Shown: positions 35,815 to 44,674, numbered from the stretch's first letter. The stretch: DNA of 64,000 nt from Actinomadura sp. NBRC 104412 (GCF_030269515.1 NZ_BSTM01000016.1:1-64000), one strand, 5' to 3'. Notes: generated by a model not told the origin, from the sequence alone. Numbers and translations: made by a program.

Positions 35815-36642
35815 ATGGGTCGCATCACCGTGCGCAGGCCGGTTCTGAGGGTGGGCACGGCCGGTGTGCGCGGCCGCAGGCCCGACACGCTCGCCGTCGA
35901 GGAGCCGCTCGAGATCCGGGTGGCGGGCCGACCCCTGACGATCACCATGCGCACGCCGGGTGACGACTTCGAGCTGGTGGCGGGGTTCCTGGCCGCCGAG
36001 GGCGTCATCGCCCGGCCGGACGATCTGGTGGCGATGCGCTACTGCGCCGACACCACCGAGCAGAACACCCTGGACGTGGCCCTGGCGGACGGGGTCGAGC
36101 CGCCCTCCGAGCTGATGCGCCGCGCCTTCGCCACCACCAGCGCGTGCGGGGTGTGCGGCAAGGCGAGCATCGAGGCGCTGCGGGTACGGCGTCCCTACGA
36201 CGTCGCCTCCGACCAGGTGCGCCTGACCGCGGTGTCGCTGGCCGCGCTGCCGGACCGGCTGCGGGAGGCGCAGCGGGTGTTCGAGCGCACCGGCGGGCTG
36301 CACGCGGCCGGGCTGTTCGACGCGTCCGGCGGGCTGCTGGTCCTGCGCGAGGACGTGGGACGGCACAACGCGGTCGACAAGGTCGTCGGCTGGGCCCTCG
36401 CCAAGGGGCTGCTCCCGCTGTCCGGCCATGTGCTGATGGTGAGCGGCCGCGCCTCCTTCGAGCTGACGCAGAAGGCGGCGCAGGCGGGGATCCCGGTGCT
36501 CGCGGCGGTGTCGGCGCCCTCGTCCCTGGCGGTGGAGCTGGCCGAGGACGCCGGGATGACGCTGATAGGGTTCCTGCGCGGCGAGACCATGAACGTCTAC
36601 ACGGGCGCGCACCGGATCGAGGCGGACGCGCCCGTGATGTGA
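35815..36642 (+). CDS. fdhD: formate dehydrogenase accessory sulfurtransferase FdhD
   Basis: A 275-residue protein that transfers sulfur from IscS-type desulfurases to the Mo/W-bisMGD cofactor of formate dehydrogenase. The catalytic loop SACGVCGKASIE contains C111 and C114. Other family segments are MRTPGDDFELVAGFLAAEG, REDVGRHNAVDKVVGWAL and SGRASFELTQKA. No formate dehydrogenase gene is in the window, but moaA and a short selB are about 5-8 kb away on the other strand. Confidence 0.95.
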   Translation: MGRITVRRPVLRVGTAGVRGRRPDTLAVEEPLEIRVAGRPLTITMRTPGDDFELVAGFLAAEGVIARPDDLVAMRYCADTTEQNTLDVALADGVEPPSELMRRAFATTSACGVCGKASIEALRVRRPYDVASDQVRLTAVSLAALPDRLREAQRVFERTGGLHAAGLFDASGGLLVLREDVGRHNAVDKVVGWALAKGLLPLSGHVLMVSGRASFELTQKAAQAGIPVLAAVSAPSSLAVELAEDAGMTLIGFLRGETMNVYTGAHRIEADAPVM

Positions 36643-36714
36643 CGTTCGCCCTCCGTGGCGGGGGTCACGTCCGGAGGGCTTGACCGGCGACCGCCGTCCA
36701 GGATGATTGACGGC

Positions 36715-37632
36715 GTGTCCGATAACCCCGGCCCGAGGCGGCGGCGGGTCCAGGGCGACGACGCCGACCTGGCCGTCTACGAGCAGGGCGAGCCGTCCCG
36801 CCCCGCCGTGCTGCTCCTGCACGGCTACCCCGACACCCACGCGGTATGGGACGAGGTCGCCGACGAGCTCGCCGGCGACTTCCACGTGATCCGCTACGAC
36901 GTGCGGGGCGCGGGCGCGTCGTCCCGGCCGCCGGACACCCGGAGCTACGCCTTCGAACATCTGATGGCCGACCTGCGGGCCGTGCTGGACGCCGTCTCCG
37001 GCGGCCGGCCGGTGCATCTGGTGGGACACGACTGGGGCTCGATCCAGGCGTGGGAGGCGGTCTGCACCATGCCGGAGCGGTTCGCCTCGTTCACCTCGAT
37101 CTCCGGGCCGTGCCTGGACCACGTCGGGCACTGGACCCGCCGCGCGCTGGCCCGGCGGACGCCGCGCGCCCTCAGGCGCCTGGCGGGACAGTGGGCGCGG
37201 TCCTGGTACATCTCCTTCTTCCAGATGCCGATGCTGCCCGAGCTGCTCTGGCGGTACGGCAGGGGCGGGCTGTTCACACGGGCGCTGGAGATCGGCGAGG
37301 GCGTGCGTCCCCGTCCCGGCCATCCGGCCCCGACGCTGGCGCGCGACGGGGCCGACGGGGTGGGCCTCTACCGGGCCAACATGCGCGAACGGCTGCGCCG
37401 CCCGCGGGACCGCAGGACCGACGTGCCCACACAGGTCATCGTCCCGACCAAGGACCTGTTCGTGTCGCCCCACCTGGTGGAGGGCCTGGCGGCCCGCGTC
37501 CCGAACCTGTCGCTGCGCGCCATCGCGGCGGGGCACTGGGTGCCGCGCAGCCACCCCGGAGTGATCGCGGCCTGGATCGCCGAGCACGCCACCGGGGTCC
37601 GGAACGCCGGGCCGCGCACCGTGCGCCCCTGA
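36715..37632 (+). CDS. alpha/beta hydrolase (epoxide hydrolase / EphD N-terminal-like)
   Basis: A 305-residue alpha/beta hydrolase with the oxyanion motif LLLHGYPDTHAVW, the nucleophile elbow VGHDWGSIQ (Asp106, so epoxide-hydrolase or dehalogenase type) and a C-terminal His in IAAGHW. Its sequence is closest to the N-terminal half of EphD-like proteins, which continue into an SDR domain. This gene ends with no SDR part. GTG 36715 is assumed; ATG 36703 is possible. Substrate unknown. Confidence 0.82.
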   Translation: MSDNPGPRRRRVQGDDADLAVYEQGEPSRPAVLLLHGYPDTHAVWDEVADELAGDFHVIRYDVRGAGASSRPPDTRSYAFEHLMADLRAVLDAVSGGRPVHLVGHDWGSIQAWEAVCTMPERFASFTSISGPCLDHVGHWTRRALARRTPRALRRLAGQWARSWYISFFQMPMLPELLWRYGRGGLFTRALEIGEGVRPRPGHPAPTLARDGADGVGLYRANMRERLRRPRDRRTDVPTQVIVPTKDLFVSPHLVEGLAARVPNLSLRAIAAGHWVPRSHPGVIAAWIAEHATGVRNAGPRTVRP

Positions 37633-37637
37633 TACCG

Positions 37638-37683
37638 GCCGGGCACCCGATTTCCTACCCTCGCAGGGGTTTTCCCGCCCGGC
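37638..37683 (+). terminator. possible terminator after the hydrolase gene
   Basis: GCCGGGC (37638-37644) pairs with GCCCGGC (37677-37683), enclosing a smaller CCCT-cgc-AGGG hairpin followed by GTTTTCCC. The arrangement is terminator-like but without a canonical U run. Confidence 0.35.
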
Positions 37684-37774
37684 GAGTCATGCCACCTTGG
37701 CAGCAGGAGCCCGGCGCACGGCCCACCGCGGCCCTTCCCGGGCGGCGTCCGAACCGGCACCGGAGTGTGATGTC

Positions 37775-38209
37775 ATGCGGATACGCGAGCTTCTGCGCGG
37801 AAAGGGGACGGCGGTCGCGACCGTGCCTCCCGACGCGACCGTGAGGGACCTGCTGGCCACGCTGGCCGAGCACAACATCGGCGCGGTGGTGGTCTCCGCC
37901 GACGGCGCCACGATCGCCGGGATCGCCTCCGAGCGCGACGTGGTGCGCGGCCTGCACGAGCACGGCGCCGGCCTGCTCGGTCGGCCGGTCTCGGAGATCA
38001 TGACCGCCGAGGTGCGGACCTGCGATCCCGGCGCCGCCGTGGACGACCTGCGGCGCACCATGACCGAGCACCGCATCCGGCACCTGCCGGTCGTCGAGGA
38101 CGGGCGGCTGGCCGGCATCGTCAGCATCGGCGACGTGGTCAAGAGCGCCATCGACGAGCTGGAGAGCGAGCGCGAGTACCTGGTCGGCTACATCCAGAAC
38201 GCCCAGTAG
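37775..38209 (+). CDS. CBS-pair domain protein
   Basis: A 144-residue protein made of two CBS motifs: VATVPPDATVRDLLATLAEHNIGAVVV...IAGIASERDVVRGL and MTAEVRTCDPGAAVDDLRRTMTEHRIRHLPVVEDGRLAGIVSIGDVVK. Such stand-alone pairs bind adenine nucleotides and are common in actinobacteria, including hypoxia-response types. ATG 37775 begins the conserved MRIRELLR. The target is unknown. Confidence 0.92.
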   Translation: MRIRELLRGKGTAVATVPPDATVRDLLATLAEHNIGAVVVSADGATIAGIASERDVVRGLHEHGAGLLGRPVSEIMTAEVRTCDPGAAVDDLRRTMTEHRIRHLPVVEDGRLAGIVSIGDVVKSAIDELESEREYLVGYIQNAQ

Positions 38210-38227
38210 CCGTCGTCCACGCAGTCC

Positions 38228-38258
38228 CTACACGTAATTTCTACACGTGCCTACACGT
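38228..38258. repeat. three copies of CTACACGT at the MocR gene end
   Basis: CTACACGT occurs at 38228, 38241 and 38251; the last includes the minus-strand stop codon of the MocR-type gene. On that strand each copy reads ACGTGTAG (two as TACGTGTAG), so three potential TAG ends are stacked. This probably reflects slippage or a dyad-rich 3' end. Confidence 0.6.
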
Positions 38259-39741
38259 AGGCGGGCAGCGGCCGGGCCGGCGGCGCCGACCGCACCTCGG
38301 CGAAGGCCCTCGCCAGCCGCTCGGCCGCCTCGCGCAGCGTGCCGGGCGGCAGGACGTACGGCAGCCGCACGTAGTCCTCCAGCACGCCGTCCGCGCCGAA
38401 CACCGGGCCGGGGACGATCCGGACGCCCAGCCGCTCGGCCGCCTCGGCGAGCGGCGTGGACACGGGGGCGCCCAGCCTGGCCCACAGCGACATGCCGCCG
38501 TCGGGCAGGACGAAGTCCCATGAGGACAGCAGCTCGCGCAGCGCGGCGGCCAGCGCGTCCCGCGAGCGCAGCAGATCCCTGGCGCGCTCGGCGCGGACCT
38601 CCTCGATCCGCCCCATCAGCTCCCGCACGATCAGCTGGTCGATCACCGGGCTGGCGATGTCGGTGGCCTCGCGCGCCACCGTCAGCCGCCGGGCCAGGGG
38701 CGCCGTGGCGCGGATCCACCCGATCCGCATCCCGCCCCACATCAGCTTCGACGCCGAGCCGATGGTGATCACCCGGCCGCCGGTGTCGAACGCGGCCATC
38801 GGCGGCACCGGCTCCTCCTCCAGGTCATGGGCCAGCTCGGCGAAGGTCTCGTCCGCCACCACCAGCGCGTCGGCGCGGCGGGCGGCATCGATGAACGCGG
38901 CCCGGTCCTCCTCCCCCATCAGCCGTCCCGTCGGGTTGTGGAAGTCGGCGATGGTGTAGGCGAGCCGCACCGCCGCCTGCCGCATGCTGCCGGCGGCCAG
39001 TTCCACGTCCCAGCCCTCGTTCACGCCGACCGGGACCAGGCGGGCGCCGGCCCTGCGCAGCGCGTCCAGGGCGTGCGGGTAGGTGGGCCGTTCGACCATG
39101 ACGGGCGTGCCCGGGTCCACCATGAGGTGGGCCAGCAGCGTGAGCGCGTGCTGCGCGCCCGTGGTCACCACGATCTGGTCGGGACGGGTCGGCACGCCGC
39201 GCCGCGCGTAGCGGTCGGCGATCGCCTCCCGCAGCGTGACGAGCCCGGCGGGCTCGTAGCCGGGCCCGCAGGTGTAGCGGGGCAGCTCGGCGACCGCCGC
39301 CGCGACCGCCTCGTCGAAGATCGAGGGCACGCCCGGCGTGGCACAGCCCAGGTCGATGAACCCCGCGTCGGCGGCGGGCGCGTGCGCCATCCCGAACGAG
39401 AGTCCCGCTCCCCCGCGCGTCCGCGCCGGGACCGGGCGCGGCGCCGGGCCGGTCATGGTGGTGGGCGGAAGCGCCGTCCAGCTCCCCGCGCCCCGGCGGC
39501 TCTCGACGTACCCCTCGTCGCGGAGCCGGTCGTAGGCGGCCGTGACCGTGGTGCGGCTGACGCCGAGCGCGGCGGCCAGGTCGCGTTCGGCCGGGAGCCG
39601 GGTGCGCAGGGCGAGCCGTCCATCGAGCACCAGCGCCCGCACGGCGCGCGCCATGGCCAGGTAGTAGGGCCGCTCCTGGGGGACGTCGCCCAGCAGGCGC
39701 GCGAGCTGGGTGCCGTTGACATAGCGCATGTTCGTGCTCAT
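38251..39741 (-). CDS. MocR-family regulator (GntR HTH fused to PLP aminotransferase fold), YczR type
   Basis: A 496-residue protein. The N-terminal GntR winged helix (about 10-80: ALRTRLPAERDLAAALGVSRTTVTAAYDRLRDEGYVESRRGAG) is joined to a fold-type I aminotransferase domain (about 120-490) with TTGAQHALTLLA, the DFHNPTG segment and the PLP-Lys region IGSASKLMWGGMRIGW. MocR regulators sense PLP or amino ligands. It is divergent from a YczE-type membrane protein gene, the known partner of YczR regulators. ATG 39741 is assumed; Met at 39729 is an alternative. Confidence 0.9.
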   Translation of the reverse strand: MSTNMRYVNGTQLARLLGDVPQERPYYLAMARAVRALVLDGRLALRTRLPAERDLAAALGVSRTTVTAAYDRLRDEGYVESRRGAGSWTALPPTTMTGPAPRPVPARTRGGAGLSFGMAHAPAADAGFIDLGCATPGVPSIFDEAVAAAVAELPRYTCGPGYEPAGLVTLREAIADRYARRGVPTRPDQIVVTTGAQHALTLLAHLMVDPGTPVMVERPTYPHALDALRRAGARLVPVGVNEGWDVELAAGSMRQAAVRLAYTIADFHNPTGRLMGEEDRAAFIDAARRADALVVADETFAELAHDLEEEPVPPMAAFDTGGRVITIGSASKLMWGGMRIGWIRATAPLARRLTVAREATDIASPVIDQLIVRELMGRIEEVRAERARDLLRSRDALAAALRELLSSWDFVLPDGGMSLWARLGAPVSTPLAEAAERLGVRIVPGPVFGADGVLEDYVRLPYVLPPGTLREAAERLARAFAEVRSAPPARPLPAYV

Positions 39742-39759
39742 ACAAGCCACTTTCGCACA

Positions 39760-39783
39760 TTGGCCCTCCACCTGACAGGCCAA
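39760..39783. promoter_or_regulatory. inverted repeat between mocR and yczE
   Basis: TTGGCC (39760-39765) and GGCCAA (39778-39783) are perfect inverted arms 12 bases apart. Just beyond lie related CTGACAGG/CAGACTGG elements (39772-39779 and 39791-39798). MocR regulators commonly bind such direct or inverted sets in the shared divergent promoter; binding is inferred. Confidence 0.55.
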
Positions 39784-39846
39784 ACCCCGCCAGACTGGTC
39801 ACGTCACGCGGCGAAATCGGTGGGAACATGGTGGAAAGGTGCGTCA

Positions 39847-40482
39847 ATGGCCTTGATGGCGCGGAGACTGGTCCAGCTCTACGCGGGATTGGCTTCGTAC
39901 GGGCTCGGCATCGCCCTGCAAGTGGAGTCCATGCTGGGGAACGATCCCTGGGACGTGTTCCACCAAGGGCTGTCCCGGCGGTTCGGCCTCTCGATCGGGG
40001 CCTGGATCGTCATCGTCGGCGCGGCGGTGATGCTGGCCTGGATCCCGCTGCGGCAGCGGCCCGGCCTCGGCACGATCAGCAACGCCGTGCTGGTGGGCGT
40101 GTTCGCCGACCTGTTCCTGTGGCTGCTGCCCACGCCCGGCCACCTGGCGGCGCGCTGGGCGTTCCTGCTCGCCGCGATCGTGGTGGGCGGGTTCGCGACC
40201 GGCTGCTACATCGGCGCGGGGCTCGGGCCGGGACCGCGGGACGGGCTGATGACCGGGCTGGCCGCGCGCGGCCACTCCATCCGGGTCGTGCGGACCTGCA
40301 TCGAGGTGACCGTGCTGGCGGCCGGCTGGCTGCTGGGCGGCACGGTCGGCGTCGGGACCGTCCTGTACGCGCTGACGATCGGGCCGCTCGCGCACGTCTT
40401 CGTCCCCATGCTGGCGATCGAGAGGCCGGGAGCGGGGGACGACGGCACGCCCGTCCCCGAACCCGAACCGGCCGGCCGGTGA
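39847..40482 (+). CDS. YczE/YyaS/YitT family membrane protein
   Basis: A 211-residue integral membrane protein with about five to six helices. The family features are LYAGLASYGLGIALQVESMLGNDPWDVFHQGLS, LGTISNAVLVGVFADLFLWLLP and the GAGLGPGPRDGLMTGLAARGHSIRVVRT motif. Such proteins are controlled by YczR-type MocR regulators and are suspected transporters. ATG 39847 follows GAAAGGTG. The stop lies in a 14-base tandem repeat (40478-40505). Confidence 0.9.
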   Translation: MALMARRLVQLYAGLASYGLGIALQVESMLGNDPWDVFHQGLSRRFGLSIGAWIVIVGAAVMLAWIPLRQRPGLGTISNAVLVGVFADLFLWLLPTPGHLAARWAFLLAAIVVGGFATGCYIGAGLGPGPRDGLMTGLAARGHSIRVVRTCIEVTVLAAGWLLGGTVGVGTVLYALTIGPLAHVFVPMLAIERPGAGDDGTPVPEPEPAGR

Positions 40483-40505
40483 CGACCGGCAGGTGACGAC
40501 CGGCA
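40478..40505. repeat. 14-bp tandem duplication at the yczE 3' end
   Basis: GGTGACGACCGGCA is present at 40478-40491 and again at 40492-40505. The first copy contains the yczE stop codon. A third, decayed version (cGTGACGGtCa) follows. Confidence 0.75.
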
Positions 40506-40513
40506 CGTGACGG

Positions 40514-41689
40514 TCAGCCGAAGCGCAGCCGGACGACCTGCTCGGCGAGACCGGCCAGCAGGCGGTCCGCCGAGCCGGTCAGCTCGTCCAGGGTGCGGGG
40601 CCCGTCGGCCAGGCTGAAGACGGCGGTCATGCCCATCGCGTGCAGGGGTTCCAGCGGCCCCGCGACACTCCCCGCCAGGGCGACCACGGGGACGCCGCGC
40701 TCGCGGGCCATCGACGCCACCACGGACACGACCTTGCCTCCGGCGCTCTGCGCGTCCACCCGGCCCTCGCCGGTGACGACCAGGTCGGCGCCCGCCAGGG
40801 CGGTGCCCAGCCCGACCGTCTCGGCCACCAGTTCGGCGCCCCGCGCGGGCTCGGCGCCGAGCAGGGCCACCATGCCCCCGCAGACGCCTCCGGCCGCGCC
40901 CGCGCCCGGCAGGTCGTGGACGCGCACGCCGGTGGTCTCGGCGAGGACGTCGGCGAACCGTTCCAGCGCCGCGTCCAGCTCCTTCACCTGGCCCGGTGAG
41001 GCGCCCTTCTGCGGCGCGAACACCTCGGCGGCGCCCTTGGGCCCGATGAACGGGTTCGTCACGTCGCACGCGACCCGGAACCTGGCCTCGCGCACGCCGT
41101 CCGGGATGCCCGAGGCGTCGATCGAGGCGATCCTGGCGAGCGCGCCCCCGCCGGGCGGCAGCTCGGCCCCCTGCGCGTCCAGGAACCGCACCCCGAGCGC
41201 GCGCAGCAGCCCGGTGCCTCCGTCGGTGCCGGCGCTGCCGCCGATGGTGACCAGGATGTCGCGGGCGCCGTTCTCGACGGCGTCGGCGATCAGCTCGCCG
41301 GTTCCGGCGGTGTCGGCGCGCAGCGGGTCCGGCTCGCGGTCGGCGACCAGCGGAAGCCCGGACGCCGAGGCCAGCTCCACCACGGCGGAGCGCCCGTCGA
41401 TCGACAGCGCGTACCGGGCGGGGATGCGGCGCCCCAGCGGGTCCTGGACGTTCAGGACCATCTCCTGGCCGCCGAGCGCCGCCAGGAAGCAGTCCAGCGT
41501 GCCCTCCCCGCCATCGGCCATCGGCACCGACGCGACGACCGCGTCGGGGATCGCGCGGCGCGCGCCCTCGGCGACGATCTCGCACACCTCGACGGCGTCG
41601 AGGCTGCCCTTGAACGAGTCGGGCGCCACGACGATCCGCGGCGGCCGGGGCCGGCCGCCGCTTCCGGAGTCTCGGGCCACGGTGCTCAC
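40514..41689 (-). CDS. glxK: glycerate kinase
   Basis: A 391-residue GlxK/GarK-type glycerate kinase (PF02595) phosphorylating D-glycerate to 2-phosphoglycerate. The typical opening IVVAPDSFKGSLDAVEVCEIVAEG, the PMADGGEGTLDCF motif, TIGGSAGTDGGTGLLRALG and the VVTGEGRVDAQSAGGKVV region are all intact. GTG 41689 is the assumed start, 5 bases after the stop of the DUF1444-like gene, giving a tight three-gene minus-strand operon with LD-carboxypeptidase. Confidence 0.93.
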   Translation of the reverse strand: MSTVARDSGSGGRPRPPRIVVAPDSFKGSLDAVEVCEIVAEGARRAIPDAVVASVPMADGGEGTLDCFLAALGGQEMVLNVQDPLGRRIPARYALSIDGRSAVVELASASGLPLVADREPDPLRADTAGTGELIADAVENGARDILVTIGGSAGTDGGTGLLRALGVRFLDAQGAELPPGGGALARIASIDASGIPDGVREARFRVACDVTNPFIGPKGAAEVFAPQKGASPGQVKELDAALERFADVLAETTGVRVHDLPGAGAAGGVCGGMVALLGAEPARGAELVAETVGLGTALAGADLVVTGEGRVDAQSAGGKVVSVVASMARERGVPVVALAGSVAGPLEPLHAMGMTAVFSLADGPRTLDELTGSADRLLAGLAEQVVRLRFG

Positions 41690-41694
41690 CTTGG

Positions 41695-42588
41695 TCAGGG
41701 CTCGGCCGTCAGGGTCGTGAGGACGGAGGCGAACTCGGTGGGCAGCACCAGCGCGTCGTCCTCGTACCGGGTCTCCAGCAGGGTGAGCTCGCCGGCCCGC
41801 CACCAGTACAGGTGCGGGCTGAGCGACCCCGGGCCCTCCTCGTAGGCCGTGTGGGCCTGGCTCTGGAGCTCGCGGGCCGCGGCGACGGCGGCGCGGTAGC
41901 GGGCCCTGGGCGGCTCGCCATGGGCGGGCTGGATGGGGTGCGCGACGATCAGGCTGCGGTTGGGCGCGATCACCAGCGCCCCGTAGGGGCCGATCGGCAG
42001 GTACTCCTCCAGCCAGGCCAGATGGGTGACGGCGTAGAACGTCCAGCCGTGCAGGGCGGCGACCCGCACGCCGCCCAGGTCCTGCTCCTCCATCTGGAGG
42101 GGGCCGTCGGCGCGGACGTTGGCGCGGCCCAGCATGAACAGCGCGTCGCCGGAGACCGGCCAGCCCTCCATCTCCTCGGTGGTGACCGTGCGGACCGTGG
42201 TGGGCGTGTCGACCACCACGACCTCGATCAGGCCCGGCGCGAACGGCCGTGCGGCCAGCACGCCGTTGTCGGCCTCGGCCGGGTAGATCCGGGTGCGCAG
42301 CAGGTGCTGCGCCAGGTCGAAGTCGCTCAGGTCGAGCGGCTCCTCGATCGCGGTGACGATCGTGGTGACATGGTCGGAGACCAGCGCGGGCCAGTCGTCG
42401 CGCGGCACCAGCCGGGCGAGCTGCCGCAGGTTGCGCATGCTGACGTGCAGCCGGTTGGCGCCCTCCAGGAGCATCACGTCGCCCGGCACCCGCCGCGAGG
42501 CGTAGCCCAGGCTCTCGGCGACCAGCACCAGCAGCGAGTCCAGGGTGCCGTCGTCCGCCGGATCGGGACGCGCGTGCCTGCCGCTCAT
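41695..42588 (-). CDS. conserved hypothetical protein, DUF1444 (YtpQ)-like
   Basis: A 297-residue soluble protein. The middle (IEVVVVDTPTTVRTVTTEEMEGWPVSGDALFMLGRANVRADGP) resembles the DUF1444/YtpQ pattern, in which a regulated strand precedes a DLExW-type helix. The later part (LPIGPYGALVIAPNRSLIVAHPI) fits the same fold. I recognise no enzyme motif. It overlaps the ldcA stop by four bases and is followed closely by glycerate kinase, so it is cotranscribed, but the context suggests no role. Confidence 0.65.
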   Translation of the reverse strand: MSGRHARPDPADDGTLDSLLVLVAESLGYASRRVPGDVMLLEGANRLHVSMRNLRQLARLVPRDDWPALVSDHVTTIVTAIEEPLDLSDFDLAQHLLRTRIYPAEADNGVLAARPFAPGLIEVVVVDTPTTVRTVTTEEMEGWPVSGDALFMLGRANVRADGPLQMEEQDLGGVRVAALHGWTFYAVTHLAWLEEYLPIGPYGALVIAPNRSLIVAHPIQPAHGEPPRARYRAAVAAARELQSQAHTAYEEGPGSLSPHLYWWRAGELTLLETRYEDDALVLPTEFASVLTTLTAEP

Positions 42589-43736
42589 CGCACACCTCCT
42601 GGCTGCGCGTCCAGGGTCCGCGCGTGGGTGTCGAGCCGGTACGGGGCGCCCAGCTCGAGGGTCAGCTGGCGCGGCCCGTGCCCCACGGGCAGCCCGGCCA
42701 GGATCGGCACGCCGAGCGGCCCGAGCCGCCCAGCGAAGACGGCGTCGAGCTCGGCGGGGTCGCCGCAGCCCGGCCACGCTCCCAGGGCGATCCCCGCCGC
42801 CCCGTCGAACCAGCCCGCCTGCAGCAGTTGGGTCAGCATCCGGTCGACCCGGTACGGGGCCTCGGCGACGTCCTCCAGGAAGACGATCCGGCCCGTGGCG
42901 GGCGGCGGCGCATAGGGGGTGCCCATCAGCGCCGCGAGCAGGGACAGCGTGCCGCCCGTGAGGGGGCCCTCCGCCGTTCCCTCGCACAGGACGCGGGTGC
43001 CGGTGATCTCCGTGCCGGTACGGCCGTCGGCGGCGGTCTCCGAGCCGAACAGGACGGCGCGGAAGTGCTCCAGTGACCGCCGGTGCCAGTCGCCGTCGGC
43101 CGTGCCGCCGTCGGTCCCCTCGGTGAACAGCTCGCTCGCCACCATCGGCCCGAAGGACGTGGTGACGCCCAGCCGCCGCCCGAACGCCATGTGCAGGGCG
43201 GTGATGTCGCTGGACCCGTGCAGGATCTTTGGAGCGGTCCCGCCGGAAGGCGCCGCCAGGCGGTCCCAGTCCAGGTGGTCGAGGACGCGGGTGGCTCCGT
43301 AGCCTCCGCGGGCGCACAGGACGGCACGCACTCCGGGGTCGCACCAGGCCGCGGTGAGGTCGGCGGCCCGGTGGGCGTCGGCGCCCGCGATCCGCTGCCA
43401 GCCCTTGCGCGCCGCGCCCGCCGTGGACGAGCCTGCCTCGGCAGGCCCGGCGTCCGCGAGCCCGGCGTCGGCGAGCGCTGTGTCGGCGAGGACGTGCTCG
43501 GCGACGGTGACCCGCAGGCCCAGCTCGCGCAGGATGCCGCGGCCCTTCTCCAGCCGGACGGGGTCGACGGGGCCGCTCGGCGCGACCACGGCCACCCGGT
43601 CGCCGGGCGCCAGCCGGCCGAAGCGCCGGGGGCGATCGGGGTCGGTTTCGGACAGCCCTCCGGCCCCGCTGTCAAGAGGCCGGTCGGACGCGCCCCGGCG
43701 GCCCGGCCGCCGCCCGGTGCGGGACACCCCGCTCAC
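42585..43736 (-). CDS. ldcA: LD-carboxypeptidase (peptidase S66)
   Basis: A 383-residue cytosolic L,D-carboxypeptidase that trims tetrapeptides in murein recycling. It has PGDRVAVVAPSGPVD at the start of the domain, CARGGYGATRVLDHLDWD, the nucleophile segment HGSSDITALH and the C-terminal VGHGPRQLTLELGA. A stretch at about 84-102 (ADTALADAGLADAGPAEAG) is an Ala-rich repeat insertion made of similar DNA units. The start is GTG 43736 or the TTG one codon before it (AGGAGG is 7-10 bases upstream). It leads the operon with the DUF1444-like and glycerate kinase genes. Confidence 0.9.
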   Translation of the reverse strand: MSGVSRTGRRPGRRGASDRPLDSGAGGLSETDPDRPRRFGRLAPGDRVAVVAPSGPVDPVRLEKGRGILRELGLRVTVAEHVLADTALADAGLADAGPAEAGSSTAGAARKGWQRIAGADAHRAADLTAAWCDPGVRAVLCARGGYGATRVLDHLDWDRLAAPSGGTAPKILHGSSDITALHMAFGRRLGVTTSFGPMVASELFTEGTDGGTADGDWHRRSLEHFRAVLFGSETAADGRTGTEITGTRVLCEGTAEGPLTGGTLSLLAALMGTPYAPPPATGRIVFLEDVAEAPYRVDRMLTQLLQAGWFDGAAGIALGAWPGCGDPAELDAVFAGRLGPLGVPILAGLPVGHGPRQLTLELGAPYRLDTHARTLDAQPGGVR

Positions 43737-43909
43737 CAACCCGATCCCTCCTTGCTCCGTAACGGATAGAGCTTGTCAGGATTGCGCCGCCAGGGGAAGA
43801 GGGCCCAAGTCACGACCCGCCAACAAACCGGCGCCCCATGGGTCACCACTGTATGGCCAATCGATGACCACCCGATCACTTCACGGACACCCCGCGTCAG
43901 GCCGGGCGG

Positions 43910-44674
43910 TCAGCGCGGGGCGCCGAGGGCCAGCTCCACCAGGCGTGGCAGGGCGGTCCCGATCGGCTCGCGCAGCACCGCGTCGGCCAGCTCGTCGTAC
44001 GGCGTGGCCTGGGCGTTCATGATGACCAGCCGGGCGCCGTGCTCCACCGCCTCCAGGCACAGGCCCGCGGCGGGCTGGACGGTCAGCGAGGTGCCGACGG
44101 CCAGGAACAGGTCGCAGGAGCGGGCGGCGTTGATCGCGGCGTCCAGCACCTCCTGCTTGAGCGCCTGGCCGAAGGAGATCGTGGCCGACTTCTGGATGCC
44201 GCCGCAGGCCGCGCAGGGCGGGTCCTCCTCGCCGGCCTCCACCCTGTCCAGCACCTCGCGCATCGGGGTCAGCCGCCCGCACGACAGGCACTCGGCGTCC
44301 CGGATGTTCCCGTGGATCTCGATCACCAGCTCGCCGCCGGACCCGGCCCGCTGGTGCAGCCCGTCGATGTTCTGGGTGATCAGCGCGCGCAGCCGGCCGG
44401 CCCGCTCCAGGTCCACCAGGGCGCGGTGGCCGGCGTTGGGCTCGGCGTCCCAGGCGGCGTGGTCCAGCCGGGACCTCCAGGCGCGCCGCCGCACCTCGGC
44501 GTCGGCCAGGTAGGCGTCGATCGTGGACATCGCCTCGGCGCCGGGGTCCATGGTCCACACGCCCCTCGGCCCGCGGAAGTCGGGGATCCCGCTGTCGGTG
44601 CTGATCCCGGCGCCGGTCAGCACGGTGATCGCCGCCGCCTCGGGCAGCCACTGCGCCAGGGTCATCGCGCTCAT
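43910..44674 (-). CDS. Sir2-family NAD-dependent deacylase
   Basis: A 254-residue sirtuin with LTGAGISTDSGIPDFRGPRGVW, ITQNIDGLHQRAG, the catalytic His in IEIHGN, a four-Cys zinc module (CLSCGR...CAACGG) and VGTSLTVQPAAGL. It removes acyl groups from lysines; bacterial relatives regulate acyl-CoA synthetases, and an acyl-CoA synthetase is encoded in this window. ATG 44674 is chosen; an ATG three codons later is possible. The bases between it and ldcA (43737-43909) hold no gene. Confidence 0.93.
   Translation of the reverse strand: MSAMTLAQWLPEAAAITVLTGAGISTDSGIPDFRGPRGVWTMDPGAEAMSTIDAYLADAEVRRRAWRSRLDHAAWDAEPNAGHRALVDLERAGRLRALITQNIDGLHQRAGSGGELVIEIHGNIRDAECLSCGRLTPMREVLDRVEAGEEDPPCAACGGIQKSATISFGQALKQEVLDAAINAARSCDLFLAVGTSLTVQPAAGLCLEAVEHGARLVIMNAQATPYDELADAVLREPIGTALPRLVELALGAPR

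Noticed and set aside
40514..42595. Single 693-residue fusion with glycerate kinase
   Set aside because: The upstream part is an out-of-frame shadow of the DUF1444-like gene; glycerate kinase similarity begins just after GTG 41689.
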